A stretch of 64,000 nucleotides of DNA from Cryptomeria japonica (Eukaryota > Streptophyta > Pinopsida > Cupressales > Cupressaceae). Every line of letters starts with the position of its first letter. The first letter of the stretch is position 1. Below the pieces are notes generated by a model, which made no database searches, was not told the origin of the DNA, and saw only the letters and a list, made by a program, of their open reading frames with translations. The stretch covers positions 686,520,583 to 686,584,582 of the forward strand of contig NC_081412.1 in the NCBI RefSeq assembly GCF_030272615.1. Direction: 5' to 3'. Shown here piece by piece: positions 1 through 10,896 of this stretch. The translations under genes were made by a program, and so were the position numbers.

Positions 1-396
1 ACATCTATTCAACTGAAAACAAACCAGAAAGAACTCCAAAGAATTTCAAAACCAACCATCACATTCTAGAACTTAGAATTTTTTTTTTTTATCTCTTTAA
101 CCAATGGTTGTCATCTATTTTCCAAAACTTGAATTTAACCACATCATTGTTTTTCCATTAAACAAAGTCTCCATTGTCTTAAATCTTTCTCTATCCAGGA
201 GAAAGAATGTGAAGAAGAAAAGGACGAGAAGAGATTTCATATTATTGCATCCCAAGATCATGTACAACAGTATACTATTAAACATGTATACAAAATAAAT
301 TACAAACTGATAGATTCCACAGGAAATTAAAATGAAAAATATTTTACATATACACAAATTTAAACCCCTCCAAAAAATCATCTGAACCAGCATAAT

Positions 397-3300
397 TCAG
401 TACCGAATGGTTGCATTTCTACCATCTTCTTTGGAGACTTTGCCTTCCCTTACATTGGCTGCTGATGCAGACTGTGCTCGTGCAGCCAAGCTTCCTTTTC
501 CTGTTGGGTTTCCAGCTTCTGCCTCTTTATGCTGTATGCTATAACAAACCATAATTTCCACTTTTATCAAAAAAGAAAAGAAAATATTATTAACTATTGG
601 TGTATTTGTTCTCTGTCACTGTGTATATGCATTTGGAATTTTGGACTCCTTTTATTGGGACCTATTCATGTACATATCTATTTTATTTAAATTAATTGTT
701 TCTGAAACTTGTTTTTAAACTAATTGTTTCTATGATAATTTGTTCTTCTCTTTTATACAACTCTTCTTTATGGAGTATTATAGCTTTCTATTAGACAGCC
801 TCAATGCTTTATATATACTCTTCTGTGTAGAATACTAAAATCTAACAGCTTTCTATTCTCTATTCTATAAGTTTTTGTATGTGGAGATTATAACAGTTTT
901 CTATTCTTTATACCCCATAAGCTATGAAAGAGATTAAGGGCAAATTACAATTTTGCATCTTCTGGGGTGATTGGTCTCCCACCAATATCTCTTCTTTCAT
1001 CAGCTTCTCGCCCACCAAATTGTGCAACACCTTCAGAGATGCCTGGATCTGGCTGGTCCCTGCAATTCATACAACATTTAAAGACAGTAAACCAGCCATA
1101 AATGCTAATAAGTCCAGTAAATTTTATCTTAAATGAGTACCTAAGAGGTTAAAATCCTAATCAAGAGTCAAAATCCCCAACTTCATAAAATATGGGTGCT
1201 TATTCCTTTAGGAGGTCTGTCATAAGTTTTAGCATTAGGATTATTCTGGTGTAATTAAAATGATTACAATATCAAAGCAGCCTATAAATGCTCGCATGAA
1301 TGAAATAGAATACATTGAAGCTTGATCTATGTCTAGGGGACATTCAAATTGGATCTAACCAAAATATATTCACGTTATAATTGAAATGGGAATGTAGGGT
1401 GAATTGAGTGGTCATCAGGAATCTGCTGAGTGCAGAGTGCAATTGCTAACATCATAAGGAATGAAGTTGGAATAATTTTTCGGACAACTCTGGCATAATG
1501 GATATAGTGATTTGGACAACTCTGGCATAATGGGTTTCTAATTTTAAAGTGTTTCAGTCTAAGGCTGCTTGTGCTCCATAAGAGATGAAGCTGGGATAGT
1601 GCCCAGAACAACTTTGATGCAATGGATACATACCTAAGTGTTGCAGCCTAAAGATCCTACTCCATAATAGATGAAGCTGGGATAGTGTTGGACAACTTTT
1701 GTACAATGGATATGTACTTAAGTGTTTCAACCTAAAGCTCGTACTCCATAAGAGATATAGTGCTGGACAACTCTAGTGCAATGGATACCTACCTAAGTTT
1801 TTCAACTTTAGGTCGTACTCTATAAGAGATGAAGTTGGGATTGGATACCTACCTAAGTTTTTCAGCTTTAGGTTGTACTCTATAAGAGATGAAGTTGGGA
1901 TAGTGCTTGACTCTGGTGCAAATCAATAGATACCTAAGTTTTTGAGTCTAAGGTTCGAACTCTATAAGAGATGAAGCTGGGATAGTGCCTAAAGCTTGTA
2001 CTCTATAAGAGATGAAGCTGGGATAGCTCGGATAGTACTGGACAGCTTTGGTGCAATGGATGCATTTCTAAGTGTTTCAACCTAAAGCTCATGTTCCATG
2101 ACTTGAATGGCTAAATGATTATGTGGGAAGCATGACTTGAATAGCTAAAATGAATGCATACCTAAGTGTTTCAAACTAAGGGTCATGTTCCATATCTAGA
2201 TAGCTAAAAACAATTACATCTAGATAGCTAAAACTGATTACGTGGGAAGCATGACTTGAATAGCTAAAATGGATGCATTCCTAAATGTTTCAACCTAAGG
2301 CTCGTGTTTCATGTCTAGATAGCTAAATGATTATGTGGGAATAATGACTTAATAGCTAGGGGAAGAGCACCAATAGATAACATAGTTCCAATAGCTGTCA
2401 CCTTATTGTCATGTTGACCCCCAATAGCCGTCATAGTGAAAACATCATTAATAAATTTGTTTTGTACCAATAGTCGATCATTTTTTGTAATTAATTGGCC
2501 CATTTGTGCACAACCATTGAAACATTTGTCCCATTTGTGTACCACTATTGGGACATTTGTGCACCACTACTAGCGATTTTGAGTTGACGGTTATTGGAAC
2601 ATCTTTAGTTAGGTAGCAGGTGACACTTTAAAATGTGTACTTTTTGACTTTTGTGTAACTGATTCCACAGCGTGCATCGTTACTACCCAGAAGCCAGATC
2701 AATAGCTATAAACAGTTATGTCACATACGAAAACAACTAAAAAAAATCAAAATCCGTTGTACCATTTAGGATCTGTGGATGCGCGAAGTTAGCTATAATG
2801 GCTACCGGTGCTCTTCCCCTAACTGATTTTGTGGGGTTGATTTTCTTTAAGGAGAAAGGATAGTACCCTATACAACTCTGGTGCAACAGATACATACCTA
2901 AGTGTTTCAACCTAAGGCTGAAGGTTCTAGATAGCTAAATGGCTAACTGATTTTGTGGGATTGATATTCTTAAGGAGCAGGAATAGTGCCCTGGACAAGC
3001 CTTGAACGGATACATACTTAAGTGTTTCAACCTAAGGCTTGTGTTTCATATCCAGATAACAAAACGATTACAAAATGAATGATTATGTGAGAAGAACGAT
3101 ATGAATGATTATGTGAGAAGAACGATATGATCAGCTAAACGATTTAGTGGGATTAAGATTCTTATGGAACAGGAATAGTGCACTGGACAACTCTGGTGCA
3201 ATAAATATATACCTAAGTGTTTCAATCTAAGGCTGAGAAACTCTCACGACTCGAGTAACTAAACGATTTTGTGGGATTGATATAAATGTAGGGCTTAAAT

Positions 3301-4004
3301 TTGTATTGTAATTAAAATAAATTATGGTCAGAAAGAAGATGAAGATAAATATATACCTAAGTGTTTCAATCTAAGGCTGAGAAACTCTCACGACTCGAGT
3401 AACTAAACGATTTTGTGGGATTGATATAAATGTAGGCCTTAAATTTGTATTGTAATTAAAATAAATTATGGTCAGAAAGAAGATGAAGATACTTGGATAA
3501 AATAGGGAAGATACCAGCATGATCTAATATCTGCAAATATTCAATTTGTACTGTAACTAGAATATTAACACTTCTTCTTAAAGAAAATATCAAGTGCGCT
3601 TTACACAAAAAGATCTCCTATACTCACTCTGGTACACTAAACTCCTATCCACCACTTTAGGAAAGTGCCTTTATGTTTAAAATCCAATAACCCATAAGCA
3701 TTGCCATAAAAACCCATCCTAATTTCCTGATATAATCAAGCATTCTGTACCTGCGCAATTTTGGGGGAGCATCTGGAGTCTTAGGCACCGCATGACCTTC
3801 CTTGTCCTCAACCCAAGCAACCGCTTTGCCCTGCTTTCCTTCTTCCTGGATGTGACCACCCTCTGAAATTCTCTCCCTCTGTTCTCTATAGGCCTGTACT
3901 TTGTCTTCATCTTCAGAAAGAACACCAGGCCTATTTGAAAGAACAGCAGGCTTGTTTTCTGCCTTGCTACCAGCTATTCCTTTATCTGGCATCTTGCTTG
4001 CCAT
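397..4004 (-). CDS. LEA / seed maturation protein (SMP-type), three exons, 168 aa
   Basis: Three minus-strand exons join in frame: exon 1 4004-3751 (ATG at 4004), exon 2 1059-949, exon 3 538-397 (TGA). Introns obey GT-AG: donor at 3750-3749, acceptor ending at 1060, donor at 948-947, acceptor ending at 539. The phases fit, since exon 1 ends with AG of a codon completed by G of exon 2, and exon 2 ends with TT completed by C of exon 3. The protein is hydrophilic, rich in Lys, Glu, Gly and Ala, with no Cys, signal peptide or membrane segment. Residues about 114-152 carry the SMP-like pattern: ITPEDAKFIQHKEAE, then GKGSLAARAQSASAANV. SMP-family LEA proteins protect seeds during desiccation; that role here is inferred from the family. 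The protein is short for the family and has one clear SMP repeat. ATG at 4004 has A at -3 and G at +4. The family name is less sure than the gene structure. Confidence 0.75.
2359..2819. mobile_element. 461-bp MITE, TA target duplication (Tc1/mariner-like)
   Basis: Terminal inverted repeats GGGGAAGAGCACC (2359-2371) and GGTGCTCTTCCCC (2807-2819) match perfectly over 13 bases and continue imperfectly for a few more. TA flanks both ends (2357-2358, 2820-2821). There is no coding capacity. Motifs such as 'ccaatagccgtca' recur inside in both orientations. The TA duplication and size fit a Tc1/mariner-derived MITE, but the terminal repeat is not the usual Stowaway start, so the superfamily is provisional. 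It interrupts the intronic minisatellite. Confidence 0.75.
3201..3488. repeat. Near-identical 144-bp tandem duplication
   Basis: Positions 3201-3344 and 3345-3488 are almost identical head-to-tail copies; the only difference I noticed is g/c in 'taggg/ccttaaatt'. They lie at the end of the older minisatellite, so this is its most recent expansion. Confidence 0.85.
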
Positions 4005-4024
4005 TTTTAACACCCTGCACACAA

Positions 4025-4150
4025 TGATGTTCTACAATTCCTTTTCAAATTCATGCATATAAACCTAAAACAGAATACAAATATAGTGCTTTTGCTGTTG
4101 GGCAGATGATTACTCATGGTGCCACGTTTGGTAGTACGTGTTACCATGCA
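4025..4150 (-). promoter_or_regulatory. Seed-type promoter: RY motifs, ACGT/ABRE boxes, TATA-like box
   Basis: Upstream of the ATG at 4004 there are two RY motifs (CATGCA at 4052-4057 and 4145-4150). Between them lie two ACGT boxes: GCCACGT at 4121-4127, which reads ACGTGGC on the gene's strand (an ABRE core), and TACGTG at 4135-4140. A TATA-like stretch lies at 4055-4065. RY elements bind B3 factors of the ABI3/FUS3 type and ABREs bind ABA-responsive bZIPs. The combination is typical of seed-maturation genes and supports the call for the gene downstream. The distances imply a very short 5' leader. Motif presence is seen; function is inferred. Confidence 0.55.
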
Positions 4151-5455
4151 ATTCACATCTGATTTACCTGTTTACTTAGTAAATTTTATTAAGGGTCTGT
4201 GCAACATTATATATATATATAATAAAATAAAATAATAATACAGAGCTACTCTTGTGGGCAGCAAACTGTCCATGGTGATATTGATATTAACTGCATTGCA
4301 CTGTCAATAGATGCAATCGGTCGGTCGGTCGGTGTATGGAGAAGTCAGTGTTAAAAATAAATTCTGTGTTGTTTATTTACAGCTTAAAATCCATATTAAT
4401 GTATGAGAGTTAAAAAACTATTTAAGTGAATAATTATGTCAGTTCCTTATCTTGATCAGACTTTCAGGTGTTTGGAATTTAATCATGTTTTTTGTCTGAA
4501 ATATGGAGCAGATCTCCAGTTAGCATGAAATCAGTTATTAATTTAGAAGATTTTTTAATGATTTTTCTTCTTCTTTGTTTTCAGAGGCCCAAGAACATGT
4601 CGAAGGAGACTCTAGTATATGCAATCAAATGTATCAATATTCCAGGCATAACATTTAAAAGGGCCATCCCAAATATGAGAAAATTACTATTTAATATCTT
4701 GCAGTGGGTATGACGATGTATATTCATGGATGGAGAAAAAATTGTCATAAGCAAGAATCCAGTTGCAAAATATAGAATAAAAAGTCTGTATGTTATTTAA
4801 TTGAATTAGAGAAAATTTTAAGAGGTATGCACAATTTTAAATGTAAGTTTATCTTTAAAAATGATAAATAAAAATGGTAAATGGAATCAAATCAATTTAA
4901 TGTCATTATATATAGCAACATGATGATACAAATTAAGTTGTAATAGTTACGAAGTTTAAAGTCATAGGAGGGTCCTCATCATCAAGGTGACCCACCTTCT
5001 ATGAGGAAAATACCTTCCACCATCAATATGCTCCCATCCCAACAAACATTAGCTTCATTCTCTTGTTGTTGAATTGATAGAACCAATGTATCTTGATCTT
5101 TAGTTTGAACATTGTGAGGAAAAATAACCATATCTAATTAAGAGACTTCATCATATTTGTACCTATGGTGATGAGAAGATGTTGAGAAGGGATTGCTAGC
5201 ATGGGGTAGACACCAACCAATCTAACATATGTGGGGAGGACACAAACCTACATGTTTTTTAATTGGTGGAGGTGAATACCACTCTCTATAACTCTTAAAA
5301 CAACACTTGTAGGAGCTAGAGAAACCATGCCTTTAGTCCATTTAGGTTGACTTGTTTTCAAGAAACAACATAGGGATACATGTGTCACTAGACAGAAAGA
5401 ATTATCCTAAAGGTTCACCAAAGTCTTAAAATATGTCACCTCCAGAGCCACTTTA
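4151..5455. other. Upstream intergenic DNA without a recognisable gene
   Basis: I see no supported coding region. The stretch holds an AT microsatellite (about 4208-4240), a short GGTC run (about 4318-4334) and AT-rich unique sequence. Frames here are short and show no family motif. Confidence 0.5.
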
Positions 5456-6540
5456 CTAACATAAACCTAAATCAACATTAACACACTTGAAATTGTTAAA
5501 GTAGTATCGTAATCCAACTAAACTTTCAATATGTTTTTTCTATAATATCCTAATTTCTAAGTATGAGATGTCTAGGTCACTTGAATCTAGCTATCTTAGG
5601 TGAGGCTTCATTCTTTTTCATGTTGCCATGCATTTTCTTCATCCTCTACTTTTCATCTTCTAGGATTTTCCTTCTATTGTTTTTTAGGTTTTCCTTTAGT
5701 ATGGTACCATTTACTTCATTTCCTTAATCACTTGGTTCCATGTGCTTTAGACCCCTAAGGTTTCTCATCCATGTTATACCTCTTTTTAACCCCTAATTCC
5801 TAATGTATTCACATTTCAACATAGATTTCCTTATTCATCTACCTATCTACATCATTTCCACTTTCAAGATTTACCCATATTTGAGAAATTTGGACTTTCC
5901 TTTGCTAAAGTCCCTTTCCTTAGTTCTTTGCACCTCCACTTTTAGATCTCTTATCTCTTATGAGAATTTAGAGCTATGTTTCCCTCATTACACTCCATCT
6001 AAATGAATTGGTTTCATATATCCTCGATCCTTACAATATCGAGTATCCTTGAGTCTCAAATTTAGTTGTATCATGGGCTTTTAGACTTTTCCCTACCAAC
6101 ATACCTATAAGGTATCTAGTATCGAAAAACCCCAAACCCCACTAACCTAATAGAATTCTAGGGTGTCCTTTCACTCATCACTCTAGTATTAAGTACGTCA
6201 TTTCCTTGACCCCTAATCCACACTCCTTCCTATACAACAAGTATCCATAAATCATAATCCCTACTCTTTCTTATATCAAGTTTGCATGTACTCCTACCAT
6301 CATCACCACATCATATGACCTAAAGGAGCCTATCAAAAAATATTTATTTACCTCCTAAAACCCCTATTATTGTTGTAATATTATTGAGAACCTCTCTCAT
6401 GCAACCAACATGAACAAGTCCTCCTACACCAAACCCACATCTCGTTATCTTCTCCTATTCCATCTTTCCTCCAATGTTAGTGCTACTTTTGGCTATATCA
6501 TAGTTCATTTTTTATGCATGCACCATGCCAACATGTCACG
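5456..6540. repeat. Dispersed repeat R1 (partner at 44.55-45.37 kb)
   Basis: Starts at 'acataaacctaaatcaac' and can be followed, with indels, through 44553-45367. Shared landmarks include 'aagtatgagatgtctaggtc', 'cacttggttccatgtgcttt' and 'atatttatttacctc'. The second copy lacks about 280 bases (near 6010-6290). I find no long reading frame or terminal structure, so the class is unknown. Confidence 0.7.
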
Positions 6541-7314
6541 TACACATTTTTGGCACTAGAGGCCTAAACTAGATATTAGAGTTTCTTTTGGTTTAAGTAC
6601 CACATTTTTACGGCACTTATGCTAGACCCATGAGAATATTCTAGCACATTTGTGGTGTTGCATAGTGTTGGCACAAGTACCACATTTAGATTATACCTAT
6701 GCCAAGCCTCAAAGCATCTTCTAGTGAAAATGTGACTCCTACATAGAACCTACACCAAACCCCATCCCATCTTATTATTTCCATGGCTATCCAGTTCATG
6801 CACAAAACACATACTATTTTAGCACAAGTGTCACACTAACATGATACATAAGCCTAACTCTCAATCCTCAATCTTGACATAAAATTTGAAATATTTTCCC
6901 TCACTTGTATGGATGCTATTTATACTACACAAATATCCCTTCCAAATTTTTCCCTTCTTCCTCGCTAACCTACTAAAAAAGATACCAAAATCAAAATAAT
7001 AACAATATAAACATTGTTGGGGTAGAACAAGTACCACTGATTCTTGTGCTATAGGTTGTAGAAACTTTTGCATGATGTCTCTTTAATATTCTACCTAAAT
7101 TGCCTCCAACTTCCCTTTTTTCTCCAAATATCTTATTACCTTAATTGAAAAAAGTAAAAGTGAAAATTTTACCTCCTTTCTTCTTTTATCCCCCTTTTTC
7201 CTACCAAAACCTTACTTTTCCCTCTTTCACCTTTTCTTTTTCTGTTTTCTTTTTCACCCTCCTAAGTCCTCTCTTCCTTTTAAGAGACCCCCAAACCCCA
7301 TTTAGCCCATCAAC
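6541..7314. other. Intergenic DNA, no gene seen
   Basis: AT-rich sequence turning pyrimidine-rich towards 7140-7315. Short frames in both strands look like chance openings in low-complexity DNA. Confidence 0.45.
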
Positions 7315-7560
7315 TCTCTTGAGAGGGCATCAACACACTCTTTTCTCATCACATTTATTTTGGGTGGCTAGGGTAGCTTGCCATGAAATATTTTTCTTCA
7401 GAATTATGCATCTCATTTTAGTCACAACCCCATATCACAAAGTGAAAAAATGCAGAAACCCCAAATGAGTATATGCACAAAGTTGTGGCACCAAAAAGGT
7501 GCCAAAATTTTTTTTGCCCAAAAGAAGCCATTTGGCAAGCACCAAATGTTTGCATTGCAT

Positions 7561-7643
<83 letters not shown>

Positions 7644-7925
7644 ACAAGAATATATACATGAATTATAATATTGGAAAGATGTTTGAGAGTGGTTTCAGAT
7701 ATCTAAGAGTTATAATGTAGATTATTGGTTTTAGAAGATCATATAAGTATTCAAACAACCAAATTTTAGTAATCAACATGCTTCTATCATCATTCTCTCA
7801 CTCTCTTTATCTCCACCAAAATCTAGACCTATACATCTCTATTTGTCCTCTCTCCTCCAAGATCTAGCATCTCTTATCCTTCACTCACTACTATATGTCT
7901 TCTCTCTCTCTTTACACAACCCCCT
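7315..7925. repeat. Left flank of copia A, duplicated at 36498-36945
   Basis: From 'tctcttgagagg' on, this flank is repeated at 36498-36945 and continues there into the LTR. The left copy has about 170 extra bases (roughly 7560-7730) around a CT microsatellite that are absent from the other copy. The 3' end is the pyrimidine-rich tract into which copia A inserted, and the last five bases (7921-7925, CCCCT) are its target duplication. Confidence 0.85.
7563..7640. repeat. (CT)n microsatellite, about 39 units
   Basis: An uninterrupted CT dinucleotide run. The Leu-Ser and Arg-Glu frames it opens on both strands are artefacts. Confidence 0.98.
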
Positions 7926-8466
7926 TGTTGAATGTTCGGACAACTGAGAGGGTCAGTGAATCAGTTGTCAATTAAACTTTAAAATTCTTTCATAGATCTA
8001 GAATAGTCAACATATGAATTATTTAACATGAACAAATGTAAACATGAAAGCATACATATACACAAAGAAATCATACACAATGAACACCAGATATAATGTG
8101 GAAAACCCAAGAAGGGAAAATCCATAGAGATCATTAGTTCTCAATATATAACACCTGTCAAGGTGACACCGGTTAAGGTGATTTTAAAAAATTAGGTGAC
8201 TTACTGCTAGATTGCTCATTGTCGAAAGAGAACGAAATAAAAGAAAATTTACCACTGTGATACAACTACCACAAACAGCAATGCCAAAATAACCGAGTTG
8301 GTACCTAACAACACACTACACACCTTCACACAACTTCTTACATCAATCATGAGTTAGATTTAGCTTTTCAATCTCACATATCCTCCATACCTCAGTCATT
8401 TGCTTATACTGTCCTCCTGACTACATAACCATCCAAGTCGACCAGAACATAAATTTGAAATAGGTC
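7926..8466 (-). repeat. Copia A 3' LTR, outer part
   Basis: Begins TGTTGAATG (LTR end on the minus strand) and matches 43338 onwards, with 'gagagggtcagtgaatcag' near the end and a 'gtggaaaaccc' box. It stops at the Tat insertion point. Its last five bases AGGTC (8462-8466) are the Tat target duplication. Confidence 0.92.
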
Positions 8467-9638
8467 TGTATACACATAAAAATGGCTATGAGCAATTAAA
8501 TACATATTTTATATTTATTTAATATTTATTCTTCTATTAAATAGTTAATATGAAAAGATTAATTTATTTAATTCATTTCGTGTCTTTCTATTAATTTATT
8601 CATCTATCATATTCCTCTAATTAATTAAATATCTAAATATTTAATTATTTTTTTAATCAGTTAATTAAATATCTAATATTTCATTATTCCTCTAATCATT
8701 TAAATATCTAATATTTAATGGTTATTCTTCTATCCTATAGTCTCAAATATTAAATAATTCTTAATTATTTAATGTCTTTTCCAACTCATTCTTCCATCTC
8801 CTCTTCATCTTCCCTTTGCCAACTCATCAATCATGTGGTTAAAGATATTAATATTTCTTAAATATTAATTCATCATTTATCTCCAACTTCCAAATTTAAT
8901 GAAATATTGTGTACGTACACATATTTATTAACCTTCTTCTATATTCTCTCCAACATCCCTACATCTTAGGAAGGACTTGAGTCCACTTGTCCTCTCATGC
9001 ATAAATCTTCTCCAACCATCCCTAGATTCCCTCAGTCAGCAACCCAATCAAGGTGAGATGAGTGACACTTGTCTTCTTCTTCCCCCTTTCTCTCAACCTT
9101 CACATTTGCTCACAGTCATCCAAATCTGCAGATCTGATCATGACCATTGATCCAGGCCACATCATCTTATCCTCTCAAAGTTTATAAAATCAGGAGTTTG
9201 AGTTGAGAAAGAGTTACTCTTCAAATTAGTCTTCAAGTGGGTTTTCAAGTTAATCATTTGTGAAAACTTATGCATCCATGAGTTTTAATCTTGAAGCAAT
9301 TTAGCAATTTAACATTTGGCATTTAGCATAATCATTTAGCTTTAAATCATTTGCATTGCATATCATAGTATCAATTAACTATCAGTTATCGGTCCATTCT
9401 TCATATGCCATCTTGGAAGCTACCAGTGCTTGTCTGAGAGCAAATCATCTGCAACCAGGAACAGTGGAGTTAGGGCACAATGAGACTTAAATCATGAAGG
9501 TAATATGGTTTTTATTTTAATAATTCATTTCATGTAGTTTCATTGGTTGAGTTTGGATTTCTTGTAGCATTTCCTTTGTATTTTGTGAAACTAATATGTT
9601 CCAGGTAGTAGTCTGATGATGAAATTCAAGTCAACACA
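8467..9638 (+). repeat. Tat element 5' LTR
   Basis: Starts TGTATACAC, ends GTCAACACA. It aligns end to end with 37470-38654, including the AT-rich run of 'taattaaatatctaatattt' and the block 'gccatcttggaagctaccag'. Confidence 0.92.
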
Positions 9639-9641
9639 TTT

Positions 9642-9659
9642 TGGTGCCCACCGTGGGGC
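9642..9659 (+). other. Tat element primer-binding site
   Basis: TGGTGCCCACCGTGGGGC starts three bases after the LTR end. The same site type, in reverse, flanks the 5' LTR of element D (about 57614-57631). It resembles the primer site I know from Tat/Ogre elements; I do not name the tRNA with certainty. Confidence 0.75.
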
Positions 9660-9754
9660 TAGAGCTTCACATATATCTTTCTAATATCCTGTCTAGTTCT
9701 CACAAAAACAAATTTAACACATTTGTAATCCAGATTCAGGCCTGTGTGAGTTTT

Positions 9755-10035
9755 AACAATGCTTTTATTTGATAGGTTAGTGCTTTTGTCCTTCAGGTTA
9801 GCACATTTGTCATTAGGTTAGCAGTTTTGCCTGTAAATCAATGCATTTAATCTTCAGAACAACGCTTTTGTCCTACAAGTTAACGAATGTTGTCATTTAG
9901 ATTAGCGCTTTTGTCAGTGATTTATTGCTTCTTAGTCCGCAGAGTAGCGCTTTTGTATCATAGGTTAGTGTTTTTGTCCTTTAGGTTAGCACTTTTGAGG
10001 TGAAAAACAACACATTTGTTAGGATAACGCTTTTA
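9755..10035 (+). repeat. Short degenerate repeats in the Tat leader
   Basis: A unit of about 25-35 bases with the core 'ggttagcgcttttgtcctt' recurs about nine times between primer-binding site and gag. Related copies ('atagtgcttttatcccata') reappear at about 18930-19010, beyond the chromovirus, which confirms that both blocks are one leader. Confidence 0.7.
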
Positions 10036-10896
10036 TTTGCAACTGACAAAATTTTCTTGCAGGTCCGAATGTCCAAGAATCGAAATTTTCAAACTACTGA
10101 CATGTCTATGTGCAACATTATTTCTAAGAAAATTTCATGCATTTCCTCACCTAGTAAATTAAGAGCTCTATTTTGGAAAGTAACACATCATATCTTGCTC
10201 ATTTAGCCTAACTAAGGGCATAAATTGACAGCATGCAACTTGCATTTTGAGTGACTTCTTTAAAGTAGTTGCACATAGATTTTAGAAGGCTAAAATAAAC
10301 TTGTGTTTTCCATTCTTGATGAAGTAGTAGGTAAGTATGCTCTCACCCTCATTCAGTGATCAGAAAACCAGACCTACTTTATTTTATGTGTAACCTTTAG
10401 AGGGAACGCCTTCTCGAGCTAACTTGAGGGGGCTAGTGAGAGGGGAACGATCCAAAGTGGAAACGATCTAATACTGAGTCCTTCCAATCCACTCTAAATA
10501 AATTATGTTTGCGAAGAAAGTCACAAGAAACATGTGTTGATAAGTTCAAACTGACACTATGTTTCCCCATAAACCCTATGGAGCGTAACCTCTATAGGTT
10601 GGGAACCTTCTATATTTACAGAGCTGAAAGTGTCACATGTATGGTCACATAACCAGAAGCCTTTACTAAAAACCACTTGTACTAGTTTCCAAAATCCTTC
10701 TAATTATTGGCGTAGGAGGTCGGACCTCTGAAGCGGCTCACACACATATGGTTCTTAGTAGAGATATAAAGTTTTCCATGGGGAGTTTTCATGGAAACTG
10801 GTGCTTGGCTACCCCGGAGAAGTGATTGTCGAGGGTGGAGCCAATGGGATCAAGCATCTAAATATTTACTTTGAATAGTGTAGCCTCGGGGGAAAC
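10036..10896 (+). other. Tat 5' untranslated leader, first part
   Basis: Non-coding leader between the repeat block and the chromovirus. The last five bases, GAAAC (10892-10896), are the chromovirus target duplication. Confidence 0.7.

Larger units (their letters stand above)
1430..3490. repeat. Degenerate minisatellite array inside intron 1 of the LEA-type gene
   Basis: A motif of roughly 60-120 bases recurs more than a dozen times, with the core 'tacctaagtgtttcaacc', then 'taaggctcgt' and 'tccataagagatgaagctgg', then 'ggacaactctggtgcaatgg'. Clear cores lie near 1630, 1720, 1790, 1850, 1930, 2060, 2160, 2280, 2895, 3015, 3210 and 3355. Units vary in length and order. The array is split by the MITE at 2359-2819. 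Confidence 0.8.

Noticed and set aside
104-393. Short overlapping frames on both strands at the window start
   Set aside because: They lie beyond the LEA-type gene's stop codon, are hydrophobic or Lys-rich low complexity, and have no motif.
3657-4022. Reading the first exon of the LEA-type gene as a complete 121-aa protein with a hydrophobic tail
   Set aside because: The tail after Leu-Arg is intron sequence past a GT donor; the spliced form joins in exact phase to exons with an SMP-like motif.
7435-7720. Open frames over the CT run on both strands (Leu-Ser and Arg-Glu repeats)
   Set aside because: Produced by the dinucleotide repeat; no motif outside it.
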